Below are positions 17,842 to 26,040 of a DNA stretch of 45,142 nt, one piece after another. The stretch spans positions 1 through 45,142 of the forward strand of contig NZ_LRSE01000019.1 of NCBI RefSeq assembly GCF_001634625.1, read 5' to 3'. Numbering within the stretch: position 1 is the stretch's first letter; each line of letters opens with the position of its first letter. The notes beneath the pieces are model-generated. The model worked only from the letters and a program-made list of their open reading frames with translations. It did no database searches and had not been told where the DNA came from. The position numbers were made by a program, and so were the translations under genes. The DNA is from Croceicoccus bisphenolivorans (lineage in GTDB: Bacteria; Pseudomonadota; Alphaproteobacteria; Sphingomonadales; Sphingomonadaceae).

Positions 17842-18246
17842 GGGCTTTGCGCCATCCAGAATCCATTGCCGAATTTGCGCGATCTCATCGGGCGTGAGTT
17901 CTCCGCCGAACGGCATGCGCGCGCCGGTACCGCCGGCCTCGATATGCGTCCCTTCCAATTTCGCCATAAGGTAGCTCTCATCGGGTGAGCCCGGCACGAC
18001 CAGTTGTAGCGGAGCATGGCCACTCCGCTTGTCGATGAGCTGGGCAAAGGCTTCACCCGGTTCGAGATTGAGATCGTCCGATGCGGCACCGCTTTGATGA
18101 CAAGCGGTGCAGTTGTCGGACAGGATCGGCTCCACGTTCGTCGCGAAGCTTGACGGTACCGAAGGCTGCGCTCCGCCGACAGTTGTGCAGCCGAGGGTAG
18201 ATCCGAATACAACCAAAGCGGCGACGGGTACGGTCCAGTTTGCCAT
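17839..18246 (-). CDS. Small mono-haem cytochrome c (module 1), possible lipoprotein
   Basis: 135 residues. Exported: the N-terminal hydrophobic stretch ends FGSTLGC20, which resembles a lipobox but has Thr at -3, so lipid anchoring is uncertain. CTACH (46-50) is the single haem c site and M111 in MPFGG the likely distal ligand. The end PDEIAQIRQWILDGAKP is typical of planctomycete-type cytochrome c domains, as is VVPGSPDESYLM (83-94). The ATG overlaps the TGA of the upstream flavoprotein by one base, so translation is coupled and the two products probably work together. It is a paralogue of the protein at 23190, with both haem site and methionine at identical positions. Confidence 0.87.
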   Translation of the reverse strand: MANWTVPVAALVVFGSTLGCTTVGGAQPSVPSSFATNVEPILSDNCTACHQSGAASDDLNLEPGEAFAQLIDKRSGHAPLQLVVPGSPDESYLMAKLEGTHIEAGGTGARMPFGGELTPDEIAQIRQWILDGAKP

Positions 18247-19997
18247 CACGCGTGCCCTCCCGCTGCGTTGCGTCCTGCGATAGTACCGAACGCTATTGCC
18301 GGGCCGATCGTACTTCCCGCCCCCCAGTAAGTGCCGCCGGCCGGGGCCGCAACGCAGTTGCCCGCGCCATAAAGCCGGGGGATCGGCTGGCCATCCACAT
18401 GTAGTATCCGCGCCTTGGTGTCGGTCATGGGGCCACCATTGGTATCGAGAGCGCCGCCGCCCAGAATCATGCAGTAGAAGGGGCCATCCAGATCGATTGG
18501 ATGGCGCGATCCCACAACGCCGTCCATGCTCCATTTCTCGTTGGGCGGGATCGGCCCCACATTGCGTTCGATCATTTCGATCGCGGCCTTGGTCGCGCCG
18601 ATGTCGAAGCCGTATTTGTCGCGCCCGAATTCGTCGTCTGCCCCATTCCGGGTGTCGGCGTTGAAACGTTCGATCTGCGCGCGAGTCTGGGTTGAAAAGT
18701 CGGGGCTTAGCTTCACCTCGCCAACCGCATCGGCGATCCCGTCGAGCCGCTTCTGGATCTCTCCGGCAAGCTGATCCAGCGTTGGTGCGGAAATGATGTA
18801 TTGCGCCCCCGTAGGGGTGGAGGGCATGGGATAGGTGCCGCCAAACAGTTCCGCGGTTCTTTGATCGTAGATCATGAAAAGCAGGAAGTTGGGGTACTCT
18901 TCCGCAAGCGGATCGAAGACCATGTGGGCCTGGGTGCGGTTGTGATAGGCGCGTTTTTCGTCCACGACACGGCGGCCATACTTGTTGACCGCGATGGCGC
19001 TGTCGCCCGGCACGACCCATATGCCTTCGGTCACGCTTCCGTTGTGCACGGCTTCTTCGATCACGATCTCGGCTTTCCAGGCATTGATCATATTACCGAA
19101 GCGTGCGCCGACGCGCGATGCAATACGAACGAAATCACCCTGCGAATTGGGACTGCCGCACCCGGGCAGGATCGCCGGAGAGATGTACTGTGCCATCAGT
19201 TCGCGATTGTGTGAGAAGCCACCCGATCCGAACACGACGCCGCGCCGTGCGGCCGCCGCGAACGGTGCATCACCAGCCATGCCCTCGACACCGTCGACAC
19301 CGCCGTCGGCACCGATTGTCAGCCGTTCGACGGCATGGCGGGTCAGGATTTGAACACCATTTTTGGTGCACCAGTCGCGCATCGACTTGACGAGTCCCGC
19401 ACCGCCGCCACTTCCGCTTTTTGCCGTGGCTGGAAACAAGCTCCGCAGCGCCCTCTCAGGATCCTGCAGATAAGGTGAGCGATCGTTGTAGTTGGGGAAT
19501 TCGGACACCTGCCATTCGACGATGCCATTGCGTTCATAATCCTCGAACACTGCGGCGGCAGTGTCGTAGTAGGTCTCAACCATGTCATATTCGCGGTCGA
19601 GGCCGAACTTCGGCTGGTTCTTGCGGAACCGGATCGGCCAGCCGTTGCTCAGCATATAGGCGATCGCCTGCTGTTTGGGGTCGCTTTCGCCCGCGGCGCG
19701 CAGATGGTGATTGTTGGGCACCCAGCAGCCGCCTCCGGACTTTGCGGTCGTGCCGCCGGTGGCAGCGCCCTTTTCGAGAACGACGACCGATGCACCGGCG
19801 CGCCGTGCCGCAATCGCAGCGCTCAGCCCCGCGGCGCCAGTGCCGACAACGATCACGTCGCTCACGATCGTCGGCCTGGTCGCTTCAGACGCAGCGGCCT
19901 GGGTTCCGACACCGATCATGCTTGCGCCGACCACGGTGGTAGATGCCTTCAGGAACCCGCGCCTGTTGCTGCCACCCTCGCTTTTGCGATCGGTCAT
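18246..19997 (-). CDS. Tat-exported FAD-dependent dehydrogenase/reductase (fumarate reductase / 3-ketosteroid dehydrogenase superfamily), module 1
   Basis: 583 residues. NRRGFLK (11-17) followed by a hydrophobic stretch is a twin-arginine signal, so the folded flavoprotein goes to the periplasm. VIVVGTGAAGLSAAI (48-62) binds FAD, and EKGAATGGTTAKSGGG (75-90) and LDTNGGP plus GAGNCVA near the end are typical of FAD_binding_2 enzymes. The family includes fumarate, urocanate and methacrylate reductases and 3-ketosteroid 1-dehydrogenases. The good start ATG 19997 has AGGAG 7 bases upstream. A cytochrome c gene overlaps its end, suggesting electron transfer to or from that haem. Direction of the reaction and substrate are unknown. 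Confidence 0.88.
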   Translation of the reverse strand: MTDRKSEGGSNRRGFLKASTTVVGASMIGVGTQAAASEATRPTIVSDVIVVGTGAAGLSAAIAARRAGASVVVLEKGAATGGTTAKSGGGCWVPNNHHLRAAGESDPKQQAIAYMLSNGWPIRFRKNQPKFGLDREYDMVETYYDTAAAVFEDYERNGIVEWQVSEFPNYNDRSPYLQDPERALRSLFPATAKSGSGGGAGLVKSMRDWCTKNGVQILTRHAVERLTIGADGGVDGVEGMAGDAPFAAAARRGVVFGSGGFSHNRELMAQYISPAILPGCGSPNSQGDFVRIASRVGARFGNMINAWKAEIVIEEAVHNGSVTEGIWVVPGDSAIAVNKYGRRVVDEKRAYHNRTQAHMVFDPLAEEYPNFLLFMIYDQRTAELFGGTYPMPSTPTGAQYIISAPTLDQLAGEIQKRLDGIADAVGEVKLSPDFSTQTRAQIERFNADTRNGADDEFGRDKYGFDIGATKAAIEMIERNVGPIPPNEKWSMDGVVGSRHPIDLDGPFYCMILGGGALDTNGGPMTDTKARILHVDGQPIPRLYGAGNCVAAPAGGTYWGAGSTIGPAIAFGTIAGRNAAGGHA

Positions 19998-20125
19998 TTG
20001 ATTTCTCCTGTCCCGGTCATGATTTTCAACTTCATCCCGGAAAATCTATTTGAAGTGGGTGAAGTTATCAATAAGTTACATTTTTGTTCACTATGCGATG
20101 TATTGATTATAAAAAATAAATATAA

Positions 20126-20632
20126 TTAATTATCTAATTCATAGAGTGCACGTGCAGAATTCACTAATTCAACTCTTGAGCCAATCCATTTTCCGAGTGA
20201 AATGACTTGTTTTGCTACTTCATGCCCGAACGGCGAAAGTTGATATTCGACATGATTGACGCCGGGGATGGCAATGCGCTCGATCAGTCCGTCATATTCA
20301 AGCATCTTGAGGTTCAAACTCAGGATGCGCATAGATAGTGGGCGGTCCGGGTTGAGCGCTCCGAAAATCTTGCGGATTGCCGACGGCCGATAGCTCCCCG
20401 ACTGCAGCATAATCAGCATGCCGCTTCGCCAATAATTACCGATGTGCCGCTGGAGGCTCATCATCGCCCCATCCGGATCGATGCCGGGGCCGCTGACCCA
20501 CTCCGCCATCAGCCCGAAGATTTCGCGCTGCTTGGCCGTCATTCCCGTCGGTTCGTCTAAACCGAGCACGTTGGCGATCGCATCGGTGAGGTCGCCCGTT
20601 GCGCGATCTTCTTTGCTTATCCTGCCGGGCAT
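20126..20632 (-). CDS. HxlR-type winged-helix transcriptional regulator
   Basis: 168 residues. After a divergent N-terminal arm, the block YWRSGMLIMLQSGSYRPSAIRKIFG, PLSMRILSLNLKMLEYDGLIERI, VEYQLSPFGHEVAKQVISLGKWI follows the HxlR order: recognition helix, wing, dimer helix. ATG 20632 follows GGAGG by seven bases; in-frame starts further upstream run through the promoter region and were rejected. It stands between two similar flavoprotein units: 128 bases before module 1 on the same strand and divergent from module 2. It is thus the natural candidate to control both. The gene's 3' end and the following 90 bases are AT-rich. Confidence 0.82.
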   Translation of the reverse strand: MPGRISKEDRATGDLTDAIANVLGLDEPTGMTAKQREIFGLMAEWVSGPGIDPDGAMMSLQRHIGNYWRSGMLIMLQSGSYRPSAIRKIFGALNPDRPLSMRILSLNLKMLEYDGLIERIAIPGVNHVEYQLSPFGHEVAKQVISLGKWIGSRVELVNSARALYELDN

Positions 20633-20718
20633 CCTCTCGCCTCCGTTGAGTTCCAGCACCTCTTGGGTGCGAGTGCGTATCCCGCTTGGGCGGCACTCGC
20701 ACGTATTATCTTGTAATG

Positions 20719-20762
20719 TATAATGATGAAATCGACTGATGAAAATAGCTTGTGATAATATC
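20719..20762 (+). promoter_or_regulatory. AT-rich divergent promoter region between HxlR and flavoprotein module 2
   Basis: A TATAAT hexamer at 20719-20724, a direct repeat TGATGAAA (20724-20731 and 20737-20744) and TGATAATATC (20753-20762) lie in the 170-base gap. The -35 for the TATAAT is poor. The repeats are candidate regulator half-sites only. Confidence 0.3.
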
Positions 20763-20802
20763 AGTTTCGGATTAGGAGTGCGGGAGTTGGAGAGGGCATA
20801 AA

Positions 20803-22578
20803 ATGACCGACAGGCAGCAGCAGCCCGCGGAATTGCCGGTTGCATCTCGCGTTTCGCGCCGTGGCTTTCTTGCCGCGGGCGGTGTTGCTGTCGCTGGTGC
20901 ATCGACATGGGCTTCGGCTGCAGAAGCATCGACACAGGCATCGCATGCCGATCCGCTCAATGGCGAGATGCGCGTAGCTGACATCGTCGTGGTCGGCAGT
21001 GGCGCCGCCGCTACCTCTGCGGCGATTACTGCGGCCATCGAAGGCGCGCATGTGATCCAGCTTGAAAAGGCTCCGATCACGGGCGGTACGTCCGCAAAGT
21101 CGGGTGGCGGTATTTGGATACCCAACAATTTCTGGCTGAAGGAGAACGGCATTGATGACCCGCGAACGCCGTTTCTTGCCTATTGCGCGCAGTATTCGTT
21201 TCCGCACTTGTTTGATGCTGCATCGCCAACCTTCGGCCTTGACCGGAACAGCTTCGAATTAATCGCGGCGTTTTACGACAATGCGAGCCCCATGTTGGAC
21301 TGGCTGACGAAGAACGGCGCGTTGAAGATGGGAAAGGGGATCGGTCTCCCCGATTTCTACGATTACGGCGTACTCGATGGCTGGAACCGGGTGCCGCGCG
21401 GACGCGGTCTCTTTCCGCGTCGCGATGACGGCCAAACCGGGTTCGGCGCCGAACTGATGCGGCGGATGACGGAAAGGGCGGCCGCTCTCGGCGTTGAAAC
21501 GCTGACCGAACACGAAGTCTTGGGCCTGCAGGCGGATGCAAGCGGTGCTGTGCGTGGCGTCGATGTGCGCAGTCCGGGCGGCACGATGCGGTTCGGGGCG
21601 CGGCGCGGCGTGATCTTTGGCACGGGCGGCTTCACCTACAATCGCGCATTGCTGAACCTGCACATGAAGGAGCCGGTTTTCGGTGGTTGCGGGGTGCCCA
21701 CGAATACTGGCGATTTCGTCGGGATGGCCGGGGCCGTAGGCGCGAAGTTCGGGAACATGGCCAGCGCATGGCGATCCCAGATCGTTCTCGAAGAAGCGCT
21801 GCAATATGTGACAGTGCCGTCTCCCATGTGGATACCGCCCGGCGACAGCATGATCATGGTCAACCGGCACGGCCATCGCTTCGTGAACGAGAAGCGCAAC
21901 TACCACGATCGATCCCGCGCGCAGCTTGCATACGACGCAAATGTGCCGGAATTCCCCAACCAGATCGCCTTCGTCATATACGATCAGCGTAACGCAGAGC
22001 TTTATGCGGGCAGCCATCCATTTCCGAACGATCCCACCGGCAGCGATTATGTAATCAAGGCGGAGGACTGGCCCTCCCTGGTTGCCGCGATCGCGGCCAG
22101 GTTGAAAGAACTGGGATCCGCGACCGGAGGCATCTCGCTGGCACCCGATTTCGGACAGGTGCTGGAGACCACCGTCTCGCGGTTCAACGGCTTTGCCCAA
22201 ACCGGGCTGGACAGCGATTTCGGGCGCGGCAGTTTTCCCTACGACATCGAGACGGCAGGTTCCTACGCGGCGCGCCAACCGGTTGCTCGCTGGAAAGATA
22301 CGGTGGGGCCCAATCCGGCGCTATATCCGATCGCAGGCGAAGGTCCCTATTACGCGATCATCGTGGGGCCGGGCACCCTCGACACCAACGGTGGCCCGGT
22401 GATCGACAAGCATGCGCGTGTATTGCGCCATGATGGTACGCCGATCGATGGCCTTTACGGGGCCGGCAATTGCATCGCGTCCCCGTCGCATGATGCTTAC
22501 TATGCCGCAGGGGTAACCCTGGGCCTCGGGCTTACCTTCGGCTTTATTGCCGCGCGTCACGCGATGGGCAGGGGCTGA
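20803..22578 (+). CDS. Tat-exported FAD-dependent dehydrogenase/reductase, module 2
   Basis: 591 residues, paralogue of the protein at 18246. VSRRGFLAAGG (17-27) is a twin-arginine signal. IVVVGSGAAATSAAI (61-75) binds FAD; EKAPITGGTSAKSGGGIWIPNN, MVNRHGHRFVNEKRNYHDRS, GPGTLDTNGGPVID and GLYGAGNCIAS follow module 1 in order. Start ATG 20803 has GGAGAGG seven bases upstream. It leads a tight unit: hydrolase-like gene after 3 bases, cytochrome c overlapping that, then TonB receptor 4. The receptor in the same unit argues that the periplasmic flavoprotein acts on a compound entering through it. Substrate unknown. Confidence 0.88.
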   Translation: MTDRQQQPAELPVASRVSRRGFLAAGGVAVAGASTWASAAEASTQASHADPLNGEMRVADIVVVGSGAAATSAAITAAIEGAHVIQLEKAPITGGTSAKSGGGIWIPNNFWLKENGIDDPRTPFLAYCAQYSFPHLFDAASPTFGLDRNSFELIAAFYDNASPMLDWLTKNGALKMGKGIGLPDFYDYGVLDGWNRVPRGRGLFPRRDDGQTGFGAELMRRMTERAAALGVETLTEHEVLGLQADASGAVRGVDVRSPGGTMRFGARRGVIFGTGGFTYNRALLNLHMKEPVFGGCGVPTNTGDFVGMAGAVGAKFGNMASAWRSQIVLEEALQYVTVPSPMWIPPGDSMIMVNRHGHRFVNEKRNYHDRSRAQLAYDANVPEFPNQIAFVIYDQRNAELYAGSHPFPNDPTGSDYVIKAEDWPSLVAAIAARLKELGSATGGISLAPDFGQVLETTVSRFNGFAQTGLDSDFGRGSFPYDIETAGSYAARQPVARWKDTVGPNPALYPIAGEGPYYAIIVGPGTLDTNGGPVIDKHARVLRHDGTPIDGLYGAGNCIASPSHDAYYAAGVTLGLGLTFGFIAARHAMGRG

Positions 22579-22581
22579 CCG

Positions 22582-23193
22582 ATGCTGAAAGTGAAGCCGC
22601 GCATGATGCTCGAACTGGTCGAGTACGGGCCTCACACCGGTCCTGTCGTGATGGTTCTGCACGATGCCGAAGGGCACCCCGACCAGCTTGCCGACCTCGC
22701 CGCCGACTTCGCCGGTTTGCGGCTGATTATCCCGCGAGCCCCGCGATGGGCGAGCATGCGTGGGCCGGGGTTGTTCAGTTGGTTTACGGCCATTGGCGAC
22801 AGCCGTTTTGACCCCGTGACGTTTGGAGATTCCCTTACACAGCTTGAATTGCTCCTGCTGTCGACCGGGCAGCCCAAGATTGGCGCAGTGGGGATAGGGC
22901 AGGGGGCCACCATTCTCTGCGCGCTCTGCGCACTCTGGCCAGAGCGATTTGACTGGATTGAGCTCAGGGGCGGTCATTGGCCGGAGCTCGGGCCGGACCT
23001 GTTGCCGCACCGTTCGATGGACGGGCTGCAGGTGCTGATCCATCACGGTGGCGGAGACAGCTTTGTCGACCCCACTCCGTTTGCGGCGCGAGGCGCGCTT
23101 GTCGCTTCGCCCGGAACTGCGATCACCGACTTTCGGAAGCACGGTGTCGCCGGGATTGTCCTTGCCGACAGGCAGGCGGGAGCGCGTGTATGA
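22582..23193 (+). CDS. Alpha/beta-hydrolase-fold protein lacking the nucleophile serine
   Basis: 203 residues. Resembles phospholipase/carboxylesterase-type hydrolases: VVMVLHDAEGHPDQL at the first strands, RLIIPRAP, and IGAVGIGQGATI (100-111) where the nucleophile elbow G-x-S-x-G should be. Here it reads G104-I-G106-Q-G108, with GGG at 22897-22899 in place of a serine codon. The acid turn HHGGGDSFVDP (154-164) is kept. It is probably not a normal esterase; it could bind ligand, serve a chaperone role for the flavoprotein, or be degenerating. Position supports functional linkage: 3 bases after the flavoprotein and a 4-base ATGA overlap with the cytochrome gene. Module 1 has no equivalent. Confidence 0.72.
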   Translation: MLKVKPRMMLELVEYGPHTGPVVMVLHDAEGHPDQLADLAADFAGLRLIIPRAPRWASMRGPGLFSWFTAIGDSRFDPVTFGDSLTQLELLLLSTGQPKIGAVGIGQGATILCALCALWPERFDWIELRGGHWPELGPDLLPHRSMDGLQVLIHHGGGDSFVDPTPFAARGALVASPGTAITDFRKHGVAGIVLADRQAGARV

Positions 23194-23600
23194 GGGCGCG
23201 CGCTCCACTTCTCGGTGCTGTGTTGGGCATCGGCCTGACCTCGACCATGCTGATGGCGGCAAACCCGCCAGCGTCAAGGCCGTTGAGTTTTCAACGCGAC
23301 GTGCTTCCGATCCTGCAAACCAATTGCGCGGTGTGTCACCAGAACCTGGGGCCGATGGGCGGCCTGACCCTGGAACCCGACGAGGCTTACGAAAACCTGG
23401 TCGATATGCCTTCGATGGAGATCGAAATGCAGCGTGTCGAGCCGGGAGATCCCGAACGCAGCTATCTCATTCGCAAGGTTGAGGGGACGCACGCGGGTGT
23501 CGGCGGCAAGGGGCTGACGATGCCGATCGGCGGCGTGCTTGCACCAGCCGACGTGCAAACGCTGCGTCGCTGGGTCTCCGAAGGCGCGAAGAACAATTGA
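23190..23600 (+). CDS. Small mono-haem cytochrome c (module 2)
   Basis: 136 residues, exported through a signal peptide (residues 1 to about 24, ending MLMAA). CAVCH (46-50) binds one haem; M111 in MPIGG is the likely distal ligand. EPGDPERSYLIRKVEGTHAGVGG and LRRWVSEGAKNN match its paralogue at 17839 position for position. Unlike that protein it has no cysteine in the signal region, so it should be soluble or tethered by an uncleaved signal. ATG overlaps the stop of the hydrolase-like gene (ATGA), and TonB receptor 4 follows 34 bases later. Likely electron partner of the Tat flavoprotein. Confidence 0.87.
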   Translation: MRARAPLLGAVLGIGLTSTMLMAANPPASRPLSFQRDVLPILQTNCAVCHQNLGPMGGLTLEPDEAYENLVDMPSMEIEMQRVEPGDPERSYLIRKVEGTHAGVGGKGLTMPIGGVLAPADVQTLRRWVSEGAKNN

Positions 23601-23634
23601 TACACAACCACAATAATGGGTGAGGGAAAGACTA

Positions 23635-25821
23635 ATGCAGATGAACAAGGTGAAGATGCTACTGGCTGCCGGCGTAACAGGAGTGGTTGCGATCCCGACG
23701 GTGGCTTTTGCTCAGCAGTCCGCGGCGGAAACGGCCACGGATGGCGATCAGGGGATTGCCGATATCGTCGTAACTGCGCAACGACGCGAAGAGCGGCTGC
23801 AGAATGTGCCGATCGCGGTTACCGCGCTCAATTCGGCGCAGCTTTCCAATTCCGGCATCGCCACGACGCAGGACCTGACGACGGTTACGCCATCACTGAC
23901 GATTGGCCAGAATGGCGGCAACGTCCGGCCCCGCCTTCGCGGCGTCGGTGCTTCGTTCGGCGGCCCCGGCCTGGAAAACTCGATCGCGACCTATGTCGAC
24001 GGCGTCTATATCGCGGCGGCACCAGCCGGTCTCTTCTCGCTGGCCGGAGTTGAGCGCGTGGAGGTGCTCAAGGGGCCGCAGGGCACGCTGTTCGGACGTA
24101 ATGCGACCGGCGGTCTGATTCAGGTCGTCACCAAGAAGCCCAGCGAAACCTTCGGCGGAACGGCCAGCATCAATTACGGGAACTACGATACTTTCGGTGG
24201 CGACATGTACATGACCGGCCCGCTCGCGTCGGGCCTGTCGATGGATGTGGCCGCGCACGGCAGCTTTCAGGGCGATGGTTTCGGCCGGAACCGCTTCCTC
24301 AACATCGACGCCAACCGGACTGACAAGGACATCTCGGTCCGCTCGCAGCTGATGTTCAGAGGGAACGCGACCGACGTCCGGCTGGCCGGCGACTTTTCGC
24401 AGATCAAGGGCTCGCAATATGAGTTCCGCGTATCGCCGTTCGATATGCCTGCTCTCGGGCCGGCATTGCCGAACCAGGGAACCTGGGACAGCAACGGCAA
24501 TGTGCCCTTCATTAGCAACACGAAGAGCTACGGCACGAGCCTTACAGTCAATCACGAGCTTTCGTTCGCGGATCTGGTCAGCATCACCGCATGGCGCAAA
24601 TCGGACCTCTATGTGCAGGTCGATGGCGACACGACGCCGAATGAGAACCTGAGCGTTTTCAACACCCAGAACGAGCGACAGTTCACGCAGGAACTTCAGC
24701 TCGTTTCCCGGCCGGAATCGCCGGTTTCGTGGCTGCTGGGAGGTTACTTTTTTGACGGCAAATCGCGTTACGAACCTTCCATCGTAAAGTTCGGTCCCGC
24801 CTTGCAGGACCCCGAATTCCCACTTGCCCTGCAGCGCACATTTTCAATGCAAGGCACGCGTTCGTATGCGGTTTTCGGGCAGGCCACTATGCCGCTGGGC
24901 GAGCTTACGCGGCTGACGGCCGGCCTGCGTTATACGAGCGAGCGGAAAAGCTTCGATGCGACGCAAGTCGGCATACTGGCAGACGACACCGAAGTGCCGT
25001 TCGGAACAAGGGACGACCACGTCAAATACAAAAAGCTGACCTGGCGTCTTTCGCTGGACCATCGCTTCACGCCGGATGTGATGGCCTATGCATCGATCAA
25101 TCGCGGCTTCAAGAGCGGCGGTTTCAATCCGGGGGGCGGCATTGCCGATGCACCATTCGATCCGGAGCAGCTCGACGCCTATGAAATCGGGCTGAAGGCA
25201 GACTTGTTCGATCGCAAGGTGCGATTCAATCCGTCCTTGTTCTATTATGATTATCAGGATCTCCAGATAACGACTTTTACGCCGTTGGGGCTGCCGATTT
25301 TCATCAATGGGCCATCGGCAAAGATCTACGGTCTCGACCTTGATTTCACGGTGCAGCCTTCGAGTGCATTTACGGTTCGCGGCGGGCTTACCGTGCTTCA
25401 TGACCGGTTTGGCGACTTCCCCGACGCGCCGTTCCATATTTCCAATTCGCCTGCACCGGGAAATACGCTGGTGTTTGACAACGCCCGTGGCAACCGCATT
25501 CCCTATACCGCGGATTGGGCAACCACTATCGCTGCCGATTACCAAATTCCGACCAGTTTCGGGAAAGTAATGTTTTCGGCAACCTACAATCACAGCGATG
25601 GTTATTACGCCGAAGTGGACAACCTTCGCCGACAAAGTGCCTACGATATCGTCAATGGTTCGGTCCGGATCGAGAGCGACAAGGGGCCCTATGCCAGCGT
25701 GTGGGCCCGCAACCTGCTGAACGAGTCCGTGCTGCTGCAGGTTCAGGCCTCCAGATTTGGCGGTTCCGCACAGTTTCAGGCGGCTCGTACTTACGGGATC
25801 ACAGTGGGAACCAGCTTCTGA
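23635..25821 (+). CDS. TonB-dependent outer-membrane receptor (4)
   Basis: 728 residues. Signal peptide ending VAFA|QQ (26), TonB-box-like DIVVTAQRR (43-51), plug motifs LRGVGASFGG and YVDGVYIAAAP, VEVLKGPQGTLFGRNATGG, barrel ending GITVGTSF. ATG 23635 has GAGGG 8 bases upstream; GTG 23620 and ATG 23641 are the alternatives. It is the last gene of the module 2 unit and presumably brings the substrate of the periplasmic flavoprotein across the outer membrane. Confidence 0.92.
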   Translation: MQMNKVKMLLAAGVTGVVAIPTVAFAQQSAAETATDGDQGIADIVVTAQRREERLQNVPIAVTALNSAQLSNSGIATTQDLTTVTPSLTIGQNGGNVRPRLRGVGASFGGPGLENSIATYVDGVYIAAAPAGLFSLAGVERVEVLKGPQGTLFGRNATGGLIQVVTKKPSETFGGTASINYGNYDTFGGDMYMTGPLASGLSMDVAAHGSFQGDGFGRNRFLNIDANRTDKDISVRSQLMFRGNATDVRLAGDFSQIKGSQYEFRVSPFDMPALGPALPNQGTWDSNGNVPFISNTKSYGTSLTVNHELSFADLVSITAWRKSDLYVQVDGDTTPNENLSVFNTQNERQFTQELQLVSRPESPVSWLLGGYFFDGKSRYEPSIVKFGPALQDPEFPLALQRTFSMQGTRSYAVFGQATMPLGELTRLTAGLRYTSERKSFDATQVGILADDTEVPFGTRDDHVKYKKLTWRLSLDHRFTPDVMAYASINRGFKSGGFNPGGGIADAPFDPEQLDAYEIGLKADLFDRKVRFNPSLFYYDYQDLQITTFTPLGLPIFINGPSAKIYGLDLDFTVQPSSAFTVRGGLTVLHDRFGDFPDAPFHISNSPAPGNTLVFDNARGNRIPYTADWATTIAADYQIPTSFGKVMFSATYNHSDGYYAEVDNLRRQSAYDIVNGSVRIESDKGPYASVWARNLLNESVLLQVQASRFGGSAQFQAARTYGITVGTSF

Positions 25822-25884
25822 TGGTTGCCAATGGGAGCGGCTGATTGCGACTTCGCCGCCTATTCAAGCGAGGATGACATGACT

Positions 25885-25895
25885 GATACAGTATC
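25885..25895. promoter_or_regulatory. GATACaGTATC palindrome upstream of GntR regulator 2
   Basis: Perfect 5+5 palindrome with one central base, about 150 bases before the preferred GTG start. It could be an autoregulatory site, or coding sequence if translation starts at ATG 25879. Confidence 0.25.
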
Positions 25896-26040
25896 CGCCA
25901 TTTCGAAACCTATTCGGCCTCCGCCGCGCCCTTCTGGCGCGGCGGCAGGTGAACGCGACCCATTATCTCGCAGGACGTTTGACAGGTCGTCGGCACTGGG
26001 TAGAAGCGTGAATTTGTCAGATTTCAGGGAGATTGCGGGG

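Noticed and set aside
18247-19020. Long in-frame upstream extension of the cytochrome c1 gene
   Set aside because: The extension is a shifted-frame shadow of the flavoprotein; the true start is the ATG at 18246 with signal peptide and coupling.
22977-23189. Upstream extension of the cytochrome c2 gene
   Set aside because: Overlaps the hydrolase-like gene in another frame and has Arg/Ala-rich shadow composition; the ATGA start at 23190 gives a signal peptide and the same length as its paralogue.
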